DNA from: Clostridia bacterium
GTDB taxonomy: Bacteria; Bacillota; Clostridia; Christensenellales; Aristaeellaceae
Direction: 5' to 3'
Length of the DNA: 64,000 bases
NCBI GenBank assembly: GCA_017521565.1
Contig: JAFXCE010000011.1
Span: forward strand, 1-64,000
Part shown: positions 18,001-25,656 of the stretch, in pieces
How the letters are laid out: the number at the start of each line of letters is the position of its first letter
Position numbering within the stretch: the stretch's first letter is position 1
The notes under the pieces: model-generated
What the model was told of the DNA's origin: nothing
The model's input: only the letters and a program-made list of their open reading frames with translations
Databases searched by the model: none
Position numbers and translations under genes: made by a program

Positions 18001-19004
18001 TCGACTCGTTCCCGGTGCTGTTCATGATGCTGATGTTCCTGTGCATGGCGCGCTGGATGAAGATGAGCTTTTATCACCAGCGCCTGAGGGACACCTTTGT
18101 GCCGCTGGCGCTGTCCGGCGTGTTCATGGGTCTGGCGATCGCCAGCAAGTGGATCGGCTGCTATGGTGCGGTGGGCCTTGCGGTGCTGTTCTTTGCGCGT
18201 TTTTATCAGCTCTTTGCGCAGTATCGCTATGCTGCCCTGCACAGGGAGGAGGACGCGGCCTTTGCCCGCGCGGCGGAGCTGTTTGCCGACCGGGGCGTCA
18301 AGACGATTCTTGCGTGCTTTGTGTTCTTCGTGTTTATTCCGCTTGCCATCTATGTCGCCAGCTATATCCCGTATCTTGCGGTGTATGGCGGATTTGATTT
18401 CAGCCTCAAGACCTTTGAGCGCATCTGGGATGCGCAGGTGCTGATGTTTGATTACCACGCAAACCTCGTCGCGGAGCACTACTTTGCTTCGCCGTGGTAT
18501 GAATGGCCGCTGATTGTCAAGCCCATGTGGTATTATCAGGCGGATTTTAAGGGCGCGGGTATGGCGTCGTCCATCCTCGCCTTCGGCAATCCGGCGGTCT
18601 GGTGGACGGGCCTTGCGGGCATTGTGTTCGTGCTGCTGTACAGCCTCTTCCGCAATGCGCTGCCCGCGCTGGGCGTGATCCCGGGACGCGAGGATGAGCA
18701 GGACCGCGCGATGCCGGTCATCTGTGTGGGCTTCCTCTCGGCGTATCTGCCGTGGGTGCTGGTTTCCCGCCTGACGTTCATCTATCACTATTTTGCGTCG
18801 GTGCCGTGGATCATCATCGCTACAGCTTTGCTGCTCAAATATCTGGCGCGCAGAAACAAAAAGGCCGCTTATGCGCTGGCTGCGGTTTTGGCCGCCGCTG
18901 CGGTGGCGCTGTTCGCTGCGTTTTATCCGCTGGCCTCCGGCGTGGAGGTGCCGCGTGCGTGGTGCGATGCGGTCGCGTGGTTTGACGGGTGGATGTGGTA
19001 TTAA
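15066..19004 (+). CDS. Giant membrane protein with two fused GT-C glycosyltransferase modules
   Basis: 1312 residues. Layout by reading: signal anchor (11-30); extracellular carbohydrate-binding-like beta domain (about 38-200, opening NLLENADFSAVTGDMPDGWN); first multi-span GT-C module (about 220-660, with DMGCFAAWAGKM and FCDYPPAYL); cytoplasmic charged linker (about 665-695); extracellular discoidin-like beta domain (about 720-860); second multi-span module (about 880-1312) with the PMT-type motif FDEIYHGRTGY and ETTHPPLGK. The second module matches the protein O-mannosyltransferase (GT39) family, which moves a sugar from a lipid carrier to an extracellular acceptor. The Asp-Glu is the expected catalytic site. 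It is about twice the length of a normal PMT. It sits between yraN and the small repressor cassette, 0.9 kb upstream of the polysaccharide locus. Confidence 0.8.
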   Translation: MKNNAKYTKIVAAALMLILVIVSATVLFGRDSGEEIQRGNLLENADFSAVTGDMPDGWNTGMWVTSAGASYLEAVTMEDGTSAVLVENVAYNDARFEQTVSVRENATYKLTARVMAEDCDPSRLGANVSFLGVYGTSADVHDTDGQWETVTLYAQTGRGQKDATVCVRLGGYGSEATGKAWFTDVSLEQVETVPVGEAVLDLSTPEPEKEQTQGVKGGKDAVIPGLIAAALAYAAAAFALANGVLRGTGGIRKGYAKLGVLLGAALGLRLALAFSVKGYGVDMGCFAAWAGKMAHGGPANFYEAGYFCDYPPAYLLVLGVLGVISNLTGVTLGSMGGEVLLKTVPIACDLLLAAAAFAATDRVAGRKPALVMAALLAFNPAFVIAGACWGQIDSVLAVLLLILLLFARAGKWHAAIPVFALAVLAKPQAGLLAPLGVAALMRDVIRRREARKPAAIGLLLGVAVTVAVVLPFSPNQDSPLWIVGKYMDTLSSYAYATLSTGNLMFLLGGNWVPNETALFGGVTYGLLGTVLMALSFAAGIAVYLFGRDRKRLFLASSVTMQLVFVLGSKMHERYILPALMLLVMAYVETGDIRLLASSVLASAAAAVNIGAVLAFEHLVAPNLWLGYLIGAVQMIAAGLTVWAAVGLSMGRTPMRLAPRAPKAAQDDGQEEGAQQMTAAQRRMRAELLQAKDYRLHMSRADWIILLALTAVYAVVGFWGLGDTKAPQGGYTSTAKDEYVVIDLGDRHKDFHIYYYGGISDTQFSFAVSDDGIAYTEDIGAYFDRGECFKWQAARMPVYDEDGSVMSVSGGMLDFSGRYLRVTFDGAASALWEVAAVTEHGEAIVPAGAQAYGGVEGRMSDAASLIDEQDTVPVVPSYMNSMYFDEIYHGRTGYEHANGLSTYETTHPPLGKVFMSWCIDLMGMTPFAWRFAGALCGVLMIPAIYLLAKVLLGGTFWPALCALLMAADCMHFTQTRIATIDSFPVLFMMLMFLCMARWMKMSFYHQRLRDTFVPLALSGVFMGLAIASKWIGCYGAVGLAVLFFARFYQLFAQYRYAALHREEDAAFARAAELFADRGVKTILACFVFFVFIPLAIYVASYIPYLAVYGGFDFSLKTFERIWDAQVLMFDYHANLVAEHYFASPWYEWPLIVKPMWYYQADFKGAGMASSILAFGNPAVWWTGLAGIVFVLLYSLFRNALPALGVIPGREDEQDRAMPVICVGFLSAYLPWVLVSRLTFIYHYFASVPWIIIATALLLKYLARRNKKAAYALAAVLAAAAVALFAAFYPLASGVEVPRAWCDAVAWFDGWMWY

Positions 19005-19013
19005 GATAAAATA

Positions 19014-19060
19014 AAAGCCGGAGACAGCCGTGTATTTTACAGGTTGTCTCCGGTTTACTT
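19014..19060. terminator. Bidirectional terminator
   Basis: Arms AAGCCGGAGACA (19015-19026) and TGTCTCCGGTTT (19045-19056), with T-runs on the + side and A-runs upstream that serve the minus-strand gene. Confidence 0.75.
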
Positions 19061-19282
19061 TTTGTGCTTATTCAGGGGAAGCGGTTCGTTGGTAAAGCCG
19101 GCGATATAATCCAGCGATACATTATAGAATTCAGCAAGGCGAATTGCCAGCGCAAAAGGGATTTCGCGTTTTCCCTGTTCATAGTTGGTATAGGTGGTTT
19201 TGTGCATGCCGAGAAGCTGAACCAGTTCTTCTTGTGTGAGGTCTTTATCTTCGCGTAAATCACGCAGACGCGGATAATACAA
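19055..19282 (-). CDS. Small XRE-family HTH repressor
   Basis: 75 residues, only an HTH_3 domain: LREDKDLTQEELVQLLGMHKTTYTNYEQGKREIPFALAIRLAEFYNVSLDYIAG. The start is a TTG (19282-19280) with GGAG 9 bases upstream; a stop codon blocks any in-frame upstream start. It is divergent from the 88-residue gene at 19381. Two identical operator-like sites (19321-19338, 19352-19369) lie between them, so it probably represses that promoter and maybe itself. Confidence 0.88.
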   Translation of the reverse strand: MYYPRLRDLREDKDLTQEELVQLLGMHKTTYTNYEQGKREIPFALAIRLAEFYNVSLDYIAGFTNEPLPLNKHKK

Positions 19283-19311
19283 GATACATCACTCCGTACA
19301 ATCATTTCTTC

Positions 19312-19341
19312 TTGACAACGATACAACGAATGATGTATACT
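19312..19341 (+). promoter_or_regulatory. Promoter of the 88-residue gene, overlapped by operator 1
   Basis: -35 TTGACA (19312-19317), 18 bp, -10 TATACT (19336-19341). The whole spacer end and -10 lie in operator 1. Confidence 0.75.
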
Positions 19342-19369
19342 TTGCTCGAAAATACAACGAATGATGTAT
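19321..19369. promoter_or_regulatory. Twin operator sites
   Basis: The 18-bp sequence ATACAACGAATGATGTAT occurs twice without change, at 19321-19338 and 19352-19369. Start-to-start distance is 31 bp, about three helix turns. Each copy has ATACA/TGTAT dyad ends. A partial third match in inverse orientation begins at 19285. Confidence 0.8.
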
Positions 19370-19380
19370 TGTGAGGGTAT

Positions 19381-19647
19381 ATGGATTCTATTTTGGCGGA
19401 ATTATATCATGGAAGGCTTTACCCGGATGCATTGCCGCTTGCGAAAGAGCAGGAGGAAAACTTATCTGCGGTGAGCAGAGCACAAGAGGAGATGCTCAGT
19501 ATACTCGATGAGAAGGCGGCGGATATGTGTAAAAGGGTATGGGAAGAGATGAACGCTGCGAGTGCAAGAGATTGCGAAATCCGATACATTCAGGGAATGC
19601 GTATGGGCGCCAGACTGACAATGGAATTGCTTGGGGATGAAAAATAG
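19381..19647 (+). CDS. Small DUF6809-like protein
   Basis: 88 residues, acidic and helical: a start ILAELYHGRLYPDALP and a C-terminal YIQGMRMGARLTMELL. This pattern resembles DUF6809 proteins, which are small and often found in mobile or phage-like gene sets. No function is known. It has its own strong promoter covered by operators, and a terminator at 19653-19676, so it forms a single-gene unit controlled by the divergent repressor. Confidence 0.7.
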   Translation: MDSILAELYHGRLYPDALPLAKEQEENLSAVSRAQEEMLSILDEKAADMCKRVWEEMNAASARDCEIRYIQGMRMGARLTMELLGDEK

Positions 19648-19652
19648 AAATG

Positions 19653-19676
19653 AAAACGGCCGGTGGCCGTTTTTTC
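19653..19676 (+). terminator. Terminator after the DUF6809-like gene
   Basis: Arms AAAACGGCC and GGCCGTTTT around GGT, followed by TTTC. Confidence 0.85.
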
Positions 19677-19682
19677 ACTTTA

Positions 19683-19777
19683 TTAGGAAATTGCGCAAAA
19701 TGCGTGCTGCGAGCAGGGAAGAACTTGGTTTTGTAAGGTGGTTCGGAGGTGGAGGCGGGCACTGCCCGCTTTTTTAT
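19683..19777 (+). repeat. Conserved ~95-bp intergenic element, copy B
   Basis: Matches copy A (11078-11176): TTAGGAAATTGCGCAAAA, TGC-TGCGA-GCA hairpin, TTTTGTAAGGTGGTTCGGAGGTGG, and a GCGGGCACTGCCCGC hairpin with TTTTTT. The closing hairpins differ in sequence but both pair fully. Confidence 0.6.
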
Positions 19778-19786
19778 ATCTATTCC

Positions 19787-19815
19787 TTTTCATCCCTTTT
19801 CATTTGTGCTATAAT
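19787..19815 (+). promoter_or_regulatory. Promoter of the polysaccharide locus
   Basis: -10 TATAAT (19810-19815) with a weak -35 TTTTCA (19787-19792) at 17 bp. Confidence 0.5.
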
Positions 19816-19884
19816 AAACTGATTCATTGTGATTCTTAATATGGACACCCATATACAGATATCGATAAGTTGGGAGTAAGAAGC

Positions 19885-20928
19885 ATGCAGCTGCCTTTTA
19901 TTTCAGTCATCCTTCCCGTGCGCAACGAGGAAAAGTATATCGCCGCCTGTGTGGATTCGATCTTTTCGCAGGATTATCCGGTTGATTTGATGGAGGTCAT
20001 CTTCGTCGACGGCCGGAGCGAGGACCGTACTGTGCCGATGCTTGAGGAGATGCGCAAGGTGCATCCGCAGATCGTCGTGCTGGACAATCCCAACCGTACG
20101 GTCCCCTATGCGATGAACATCGGCATCCGGGCCTGCAAGGCGGATGTGATCGTGCGCCTTGATGCGCATGCGGAGTATCCGGCGGACTATATCCGTCTGT
20201 CCGTGGAGACGCTGCTTGAGAAGGACTGCGACAACGCGGGTGGCGTGTTCGAGACGAGGGGCCGGGGCTTCATGGGCGAGGCGATTGCGGAGATGCTCAA
20301 GACGCCGCTGGGCGTGGGCAACGCGACATACCGCCTCACGCAGGAGGATGGCTACGTCGATACGGTGCCCTTTGGCTGCTGGAAAAAGGCGCTCTTTGAG
20401 CGTATCGGCGGCTTTGATGAGCGCATGACCCGCAATCAGGATAACGAGCTCAACTTCCGCATCCGCAAAAACGGCGGCAAGGTTTACCTCAACCATAACA
20501 TCCGCGTGCTGTATTACTGCCGCGACACCATGCGCGGCATCATGAAGATGGGTTATATGAACGGCAAGTGGAACGTCATTACGATGACGCTGGTGCCGGG
20601 CTCGATGGGCGTGCGCCATTTCGTGCCGCTGGCGTTCGTGGTGTCCACGGTGGGACTGCTGCTTTTGACGCTGCTGACGCGCAGCTGGCTCTTTGGCGGG
20701 CTGCTGGCGCTTGAGTGGGGCGCATATGCCCTGCTGGATTTCTTCTATGCGTATACGATCGCCAAGGAGAAGGGCTGGAAGTTTTTCCCGGTGGAGGTCA
20801 TCCTCTATCCAGCGTTCCATTTCGCTTACGGCACGGGTTCGCTGGTGGGCATCACCAAGCTGCCCAGGTTCCTGAAGGAAGAGAAAGCGAAGAAGGCGCT
20901 TGAGGGGCAGAAAGGAGCACGTGTATGA
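19885..20928 (+). CDS. Glycosyltransferase family 2 (ExoA-like)
   Basis: 347 residues. The start at ATG 19885 is set by GGGAGTAAG 8 bases upstream; the TTG at 19870 is less likely. GT-A fold: FISVILPVRNEEKYIAACVD, EVIFVDGRSEDRT, then the DxD-like VIVRLDAHAEYP. A C-terminal stretch (about 245-320) has two or three membrane spans, as in ExoA-type exopolysaccharide transferases. First gene of the locus. It overlaps the next gene by four bases (ATGA). Confidence 0.9.
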   Translation: MQLPFISVILPVRNEEKYIAACVDSIFSQDYPVDLMEVIFVDGRSEDRTVPMLEEMRKVHPQIVVLDNPNRTVPYAMNIGIRACKADVIVRLDAHAEYPADYIRLSVETLLEKDCDNAGGVFETRGRGFMGEAIAEMLKTPLGVGNATYRLTQEDGYVDTVPFGCWKKALFERIGGFDERMTRNQDNELNFRIRKNGGKVYLNHNIRVLYYCRDTMRGIMKMGYMNGKWNVITMTLVPGSMGVRHFVPLAFVVSTVGLLLLTLLTRSWLFGGLLALEWGAYALLDFFYAYTIAKEKGWKFFPVEVILYPAFHFAYGTGSLVGITKLPRFLKEEKAKKALEGQKGARV

Positions 20929-22022
20929 GCATTCTGCATATTTGCTGCAATCTGGCAGGAAGCCGGGTCTTTCCGCAGATGTTTGAGGCGCTGAGGGCCG
21001 AGGGACACGAGCAGATCGTCTTTGTGCCGGAGAAGCGCAAGGCGGATCTGGGTAAAAATGTGCCCAATGGCGTGGAGACCTACAGCGCGTTGACGGTGAA
21101 AAAATCCGACGCGCTGTTCTTCGGCAGAAAGGCCAAGCGCACGGTGCCGGAGATTGAAAAGACGGTGAACATGGGCCGCGTGACGATGATGCATGCGCAT
21201 ACGCTCTTTACCGACGGTTCTATCGCCCATGCGCTGCATGAAAAGCACAGCATTCCCTATGTCGTGACCCTGCGCTACAGCGATATTGAGGTCATCTGGA
21301 AGGTTGAGCCGCATCTGCGCCCGATGGCGCGGCGTATCCTGCGCGACGCGGCGAAGGTTGTTTTCCTTTCCGAGGCCGCCAGACAGAAGGTGCTTTCTGG
21401 TTGGCTGAATAAGCAGGAGCGCGCGGCGATCGAGGATAAGAGCGCGGTCATTCCCAACGGCATCGCGCCCGAGTGGCTCGACGGCGAGGCGAGGGCGGCG
21501 GGCGCCGATCCCGTTCGTGTCGGCTTTGCGGGGAAGCTCAATAAGCGCAAGTGCCCGATTGACGCATTTCTGGCGGTGCATCGGGCGCGCACACAGGGCG
21601 GCAGATTCGTGTTCCGCGCCTGCGGCGAGGGTCCGCTGATGAATGAACTGGTGTCGATGCTCCATGAGGGCGATCAGTATGTGGGCGTTGCGCACGGCAT
21701 AGAGGCGATGAAGCGTTTCTATGCGGGCTGTGACGTGCTGCTGGTGCCCTCAAGTGCGGAGACGTTCGGCATGGTGTACCTTGAGGCGATGAGTCAGGGC
21801 GTGCCGGTGCTGTATACGCGCGCACAGGGCTTTGACGGTCAGTTTGCCGAGGGCGAGGTCGGTTATTCCGTGGTTTGCGGGGATGTGAACCAGCAGGCGA
21901 AGATGCTTGAGGAGATCATGAAGGATTATGCAGAGCGGTCTGCGCGCTGCGTGGAGCATGCGAAGGCGTATGCATGGCCGCTGGTTGCAGCGAAATGGAC
22001 TGCGCTGTATCAGAGCATCTGA
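20925..22022 (+). CDS. Glycosyltransferase family 4
   Basis: 365 residues, GT-B fold. N-terminal acceptor half (ILHICCNLAGSRVFPQMFEAL) and C-terminal nucleotide-sugar half with VGFAGKLNKRK, FRACGEGPL and the E-x7-E motif region SSAETFGMVYLEAMSQGVPV. Retaining transferase using a UDP- or GDP-sugar. Start overlaps the previous stop by 4 bases. Confidence 0.9.
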   Translation: MSILHICCNLAGSRVFPQMFEALRAEGHEQIVFVPEKRKADLGKNVPNGVETYSALTVKKSDALFFGRKAKRTVPEIEKTVNMGRVTMMHAHTLFTDGSIAHALHEKHSIPYVVTLRYSDIEVIWKVEPHLRPMARRILRDAAKVVFLSEAARQKVLSGWLNKQERAAIEDKSAVIPNGIAPEWLDGEARAAGADPVRVGFAGKLNKRKCPIDAFLAVHRARTQGGRFVFRACGEGPLMNELVSMLHEGDQYVGVAHGIEAMKRFYAGCDVLLVPSSAETFGMVYLEAMSQGVPVLYTRAQGFDGQFAEGEVGYSVVCGDVNQQAKMLEEIMKDYAERSARCVEHAKAYAWPLVAAKWTALYQSI

Positions 22023-22055
22023 CAAGGATTTGAGTAAAGGGGGGAGGCTGCTGCG

Positions 22056-23273
22056 ATGGGAAAGAAGCTTCGTATTCTGATGATGATCCATCGTCAGGCG
22101 GACAACTCTCCATATTGCTTTTATGTCCACGAGCAGGCAAAGGCGCTTCAGGCGCGTGGGCATGAGGTCGTGGTGATCTCCTGCGTCGGCACGATGCCGA
22201 TGATGAGGCGGCTTCGCCCCAAGCAGGCCGAGGTCGCCGCGCGCACGCCGGATCAGGCGGTGATCGACGGGGTGCAGGTGTTTTATCCCCGCTGCCTGAC
22301 GCTGGGCAATGCGGGCGAGAAGCTCTTTGGCGGGCGGCTGCTGGCGCAAGCTGCGCTGCCCACGGCAAAGAAGCTGCACCGCGAGAGGCCCTTTGATATC
22401 GTTCATGCGCATATGCTGCCGCGCGACGGCCATGCAGGCCTGCTGGTGGCCAGGGCGCTGGGCATTCCCTTTGCGCTGACGGTGCATGGGACGGATATTT
22501 TCCATTACTTTATCCCCGGCGGCGAGCCGTGGCCGCGCAACCAGAGGATCGCGCGGGAGGCGGATGCGCTGATGGCGGTATCGAGCCTGCTGATGAGCCG
22601 GGTTGCGCCGTACCGCGGAGAAGGAAAAATCTCGCGCATTGTGCCAAACGGCGTGGATCTGTCCCTCGTTCCTAAGGAGACAAAGAATGTGCCGCGCGCG
22701 GTGATTTCCGTGGGCACGCTCAAGGCGCGCAAGTGCATGGACCGGACGCTGGAGGCGTTTGCGCGCTTGGCCTTCGCGCATCCTGACGCGACGCTGACGA
22801 TCGTGGGCATCGGCGAGATGGAAGCGCAGCTGAAGGGCCGCATTGCCGAGCTGGGGCTTGAAAGCCGCGTTAGGCTGACCGGCGGCCTGCCGCACGAGGA
22901 GGTCATCGCCCGGATGGCGCAAAGCGATCTGTTCGTTTTGCCGAGCTGGGGCGAGGGCTATGGCATCGTCTATATCGAGGCGATGGCCGCAGGCTGCATC
23001 GCCGTGGGCGCGAAGGGCGAAGGCATTGAGGATACGATCATCGACGGCGAAAACGGATTCCTCGTTCCGGCGGGCGATATCGACGAAACCGAGCGCGTGA
23101 TGCGCGCCGTATTTGAAAACCGGCAGGCATATGCTGCGCTGCGGGAAAAGGGGCGGCAGGATGCCCGCGCGCTCACATGGGCAAGGAACGCCGAAACGGT
23201 GGAAGAGATTTATTTCGAGGCGATTCGCCAAAGGGCGGGCAGTGCAAATCTGTCCGTACATCGAAACGGTTGA
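22056..23273 (+). CDS. Glycosyltransferase family 4
   Basis: 405 residues, GT-B fold: N-terminal LRILMMIHRQADNSPYCFY, HGTDIFHYF, then VPNGVDLSLVP, VGTLKARKCMDRTLEAF and the E-x7-E region PSWGEGYGIVYIEAMAAGC. GGGGGGAGG precedes the ATG. Distinct in sequence from the gene before it, so it likely adds a different sugar. Confidence 0.9.
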   Translation: MGKKLRILMMIHRQADNSPYCFYVHEQAKALQARGHEVVVISCVGTMPMMRRLRPKQAEVAARTPDQAVIDGVQVFYPRCLTLGNAGEKLFGGRLLAQAALPTAKKLHRERPFDIVHAHMLPRDGHAGLLVARALGIPFALTVHGTDIFHYFIPGGEPWPRNQRIAREADALMAVSSLLMSRVAPYRGEGKISRIVPNGVDLSLVPKETKNVPRAVISVGTLKARKCMDRTLEAFARLAFAHPDATLTIVGIGEMEAQLKGRIAELGLESRVRLTGGLPHEEVIARMAQSDLFVLPSWGEGYGIVYIEAMAAGCIAVGAKGEGIEDTIIDGENGFLVPAGDIDETERVMRAVFENRQAYAALREKGRQDARALTWARNAETVEEIYFEAIRQRAGSANLSVHRNG

Positions 23274-23291
23274 TGGGTTGGAGGAAATAGC

Positions 23292-24635
23292 ATGCGTAAA
23301 CAAGGCTTTGACGGAACGAGGGTGCTCAACCTGTATGATAGGGTGACGGGCATCTTCAACGAGATCTTTGACAGCCGGCTGCTGACGGCGTCGCTCTTTG
23401 CGCTGATTGGCTACTGCGTGCTGTTTACGCAGCGCAAATTCCCGATGCGCTGGATGATCTTCGTGCTCTTCGGCATGATCCTGCTGGCATTTGTGACGCT
23501 GACGGCGCGCAGCGATGTGAAGGCGCGCGTGCGCTTCCATAAGGGCATGGCAGGGCTGTGGTTTGCGCTGCACGGGATGATGGTGATATCGGGCCTGTTC
23601 TATCAGGACTGGCTGTCCGAAAGCGTGCCGCTTCTGCTGTGCTATCCGGTGGTGTTCTCCGTTCTCTCCTCGCGGGATGACGAGTCGACCTTCCGCTCGA
23701 TTTTGAAGGGCGCGGTATTTGCCGTGCTGCCGTTTGTGCTTTGGTCCTATCTGACCGTGCCGGTGACGTTTGGCTACCCGGGCTATAAGGGTGTGTTCTA
23801 CGATGCGAACTGTCTGTCCATGTCCTGCATTGTGATGACCACGGCGGCGGCGCTGCTTTCCTATGCCAGCTTTATGCAGAAGAGAATGAAGTCCGCGGCA
23901 GGCTATGGCGCGTGCGCGGTGCTGGCGGCGGTGACGCTGGCGCTGACGCTCTCGCGTTCCGGCCTGCTGGCGCTGGCGGGCGTCATTGCGATTCTGGCGG
24001 TGGCGATCATCGCGGGCATGGCGAAGAAGCCGGGCCGTCTGCTGGCGGTGCTGGCGGCGGTGGTGCTGGTGCTGGGCACAGCGGGCGCGAAGATCACCAT
24101 GGACAAGGTCTACGAGGCCTACGAAGAGGACTATGCCCTCGCCGTGTACAACTATGAAAACTACGGTCAGCCGATCACGGTGCCCAGGCCCGAGGAGCGC
24201 AGGCTCTCCATGGACGACCTGACCAGCGACCGCTGGGGCATCTGGATGGCGATCCTCGATAACCTGACATGGAACGGCCACGAGACGAGCGTCGTTCAGG
24301 AGTGGGTGGCGCAGGATGGCGCGGGCGACCGCAAGTTCAACGCGCACAATGCCTTCTTCGGCGTCGCATACAACAACGGATTCATCGCGGGGCTGCTGCT
24401 TGTGGCGTATACGGCGCTGGCGGTGGTTCGCTCCGTGCAGTATTACTGGATGCACCGCAAGGCGAGCGCCTATGCAGCTACGCCGCTGGCGTTCTGTGCG
24501 GTGTTCATTCTGGTGGGCATGTTTGAGTCGGTCTATGCGCCGTTCTCCGCGATCGGCTGCACCTATCTGCTGGTGCAGGCGCCGCTGTGGCGTGCGGATC
24601 TCTCCCGGCGCACGGCAGAGAGGATTGAAGGATGA
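23292..24635 (+). CDS. O-antigen ligase / polysaccharide polymerase-like membrane protein
   Basis: 447 residues with about 11 predicted membrane segments. The large external loop and the conserved His-Asn of Wzy/WaaL proteins are seen in the stretch NAHNAFFGVAYNNGF. Such proteins polymerise or ligate repeat units at the outer membrane face. TTGGAGGAAATAGC precedes the ATG. The stop overlaps the next gene's ATG (ATGA). Confidence 0.82.
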   Translation: MRKQGFDGTRVLNLYDRVTGIFNEIFDSRLLTASLFALIGYCVLFTQRKFPMRWMIFVLFGMILLAFVTLTARSDVKARVRFHKGMAGLWFALHGMMVISGLFYQDWLSESVPLLLCYPVVFSVLSSRDDESTFRSILKGAVFAVLPFVLWSYLTVPVTFGYPGYKGVFYDANCLSMSCIVMTTAAALLSYASFMQKRMKSAAGYGACAVLAAVTLALTLSRSGLLALAGVIAILAVAIIAGMAKKPGRLLAVLAAVVLVLGTAGAKITMDKVYEAYEEDYALAVYNYENYGQPITVPRPEERRLSMDDLTSDRWGIWMAILDNLTWNGHETSVVQEWVAQDGAGDRKFNAHNAFFGVAYNNGFIAGLLLVAYTALAVVRSVQYYWMHRKASAYAATPLAFCAVFILVGMFESVYAPFSAIGCTYLLVQAPLWRADLSRRTAERIEG

Positions 24636-25651
24636 TCAAGGTATCGGTGATTATTCCGGTGTATAACTGCGAGGCGTTTTTGCCGCAGTGCATCGATAGC
24701 CTGCGCCGGCAGACGCTTGAAGAGATCGAAATGATCTTCGTCTGCGACGCCAGTCCGGACAATTCGCTTGAGATCCTGCGGGAGGCCGAGGCGAAGGACA
24801 GCCGCATCCGCGTGATCACATTTGAGCAGAACCGCGGCGTATCCGCAGCGCGCAACGCGGGCATCGACATGGCGCAGGGGGAATATGTGATCTTCTGCGA
24901 CAGCGACGACTGGATCGAGCCGCAGATGTATGAGCGCCTGTATGACATGGCGAAGGAGAAGGACGCGGACATCACGTTCTGCCGCGTGTTCAAGGATTAT
25001 CCCCATAAGCAGGAAAACGTGCCGCTGGGCTTTGACACCGGTGCGCGCTTTGACCGCAGGGCCATCCGCGACACGCTGATTCCGGCGATGCTCTCCAAGG
25101 AGACGGACAGCGATGAATTGCCGCTTTCCGGCTATACGCCGCGCAATCTGTTCAGGCGCAGCGTCATTGGCGCGCATCGCTTCCGCGAAGATATCCGCTA
25201 TGCGGAGGATCTGCTGTTCATCGTGGAGTGCATGCTCGATAGCTACGCGGCGGCGGCGCTGGATGAGGCGTACTACCATTACCGCTTCCACGGCGCAAGC
25301 GTGACCAAGCGCTACAGCAGCCATGTGCCGGAAAGCCACGACCTGTCCAACGATGCGATCGCCGCGCTGCTTGAGGGCAGCGAGGAATGTGCGCGGCGCA
25401 TGATTGTCCGCAGGCGCAAGATGGCGGTGACGGCTGTGCGCAACCTCTGCTATCCCGGAACGCCCTATGGCTTTATAGCGCGGGTGAAAAAGGCGCGGGC
25501 ATATATGAACCGCAGGGACGTGCGCAGCTGGTTTGCGGATGTAAAGCCCTTTTCCTTCCCGCCGAAGCTGGCGATGCGGCTGTTTCTGATGAAGCACAGG
25601 ATGGCGTTTGCAATGTGCTTCCTGTTTACCTATATCTTTGATCGGGTGTAA
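24632..25651 (+). CDS. Glycosyltransferase family 2
   Basis: 339 residues, GT-A fold: IKVSVIIPVYNCEAFLPQCI, MIFVCDASPDNSLEIL, and the DxD in YVIFCDSDDWIEP. The C-terminal 130 residues are a basic helical tail common in capsule transferases. Overlaps the ligase gene by 4 bases. Confidence 0.9.
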   Translation: MIKVSVIIPVYNCEAFLPQCIDSLRRQTLEEIEMIFVCDASPDNSLEILREAEAKDSRIRVITFEQNRGVSAARNAGIDMAQGEYVIFCDSDDWIEPQMYERLYDMAKEKDADITFCRVFKDYPHKQENVPLGFDTGARFDRRAIRDTLIPAMLSKETDSDELPLSGYTPRNLFRRSVIGAHRFREDIRYAEDLLFIVECMLDSYAAAALDEAYYHYRFHGASVTKRYSSHVPESHDLSNDAIAALLEGSEECARRMIVRRRKMAVTAVRNLCYPGTPYGFIARVKKARAYMNRRDVRSWFADVKPFSFPPKLAMRLFLMKHRMAFAMCFLFTYIFDRV

Positions 25652-25656
25652 AACAA

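Noticed and set aside
21750..24455. 901-codon minus-strand frame
   Set aside because: Spans several clear glycosyltransferase genes on the + strand; composition is typical of an antisense shadow.
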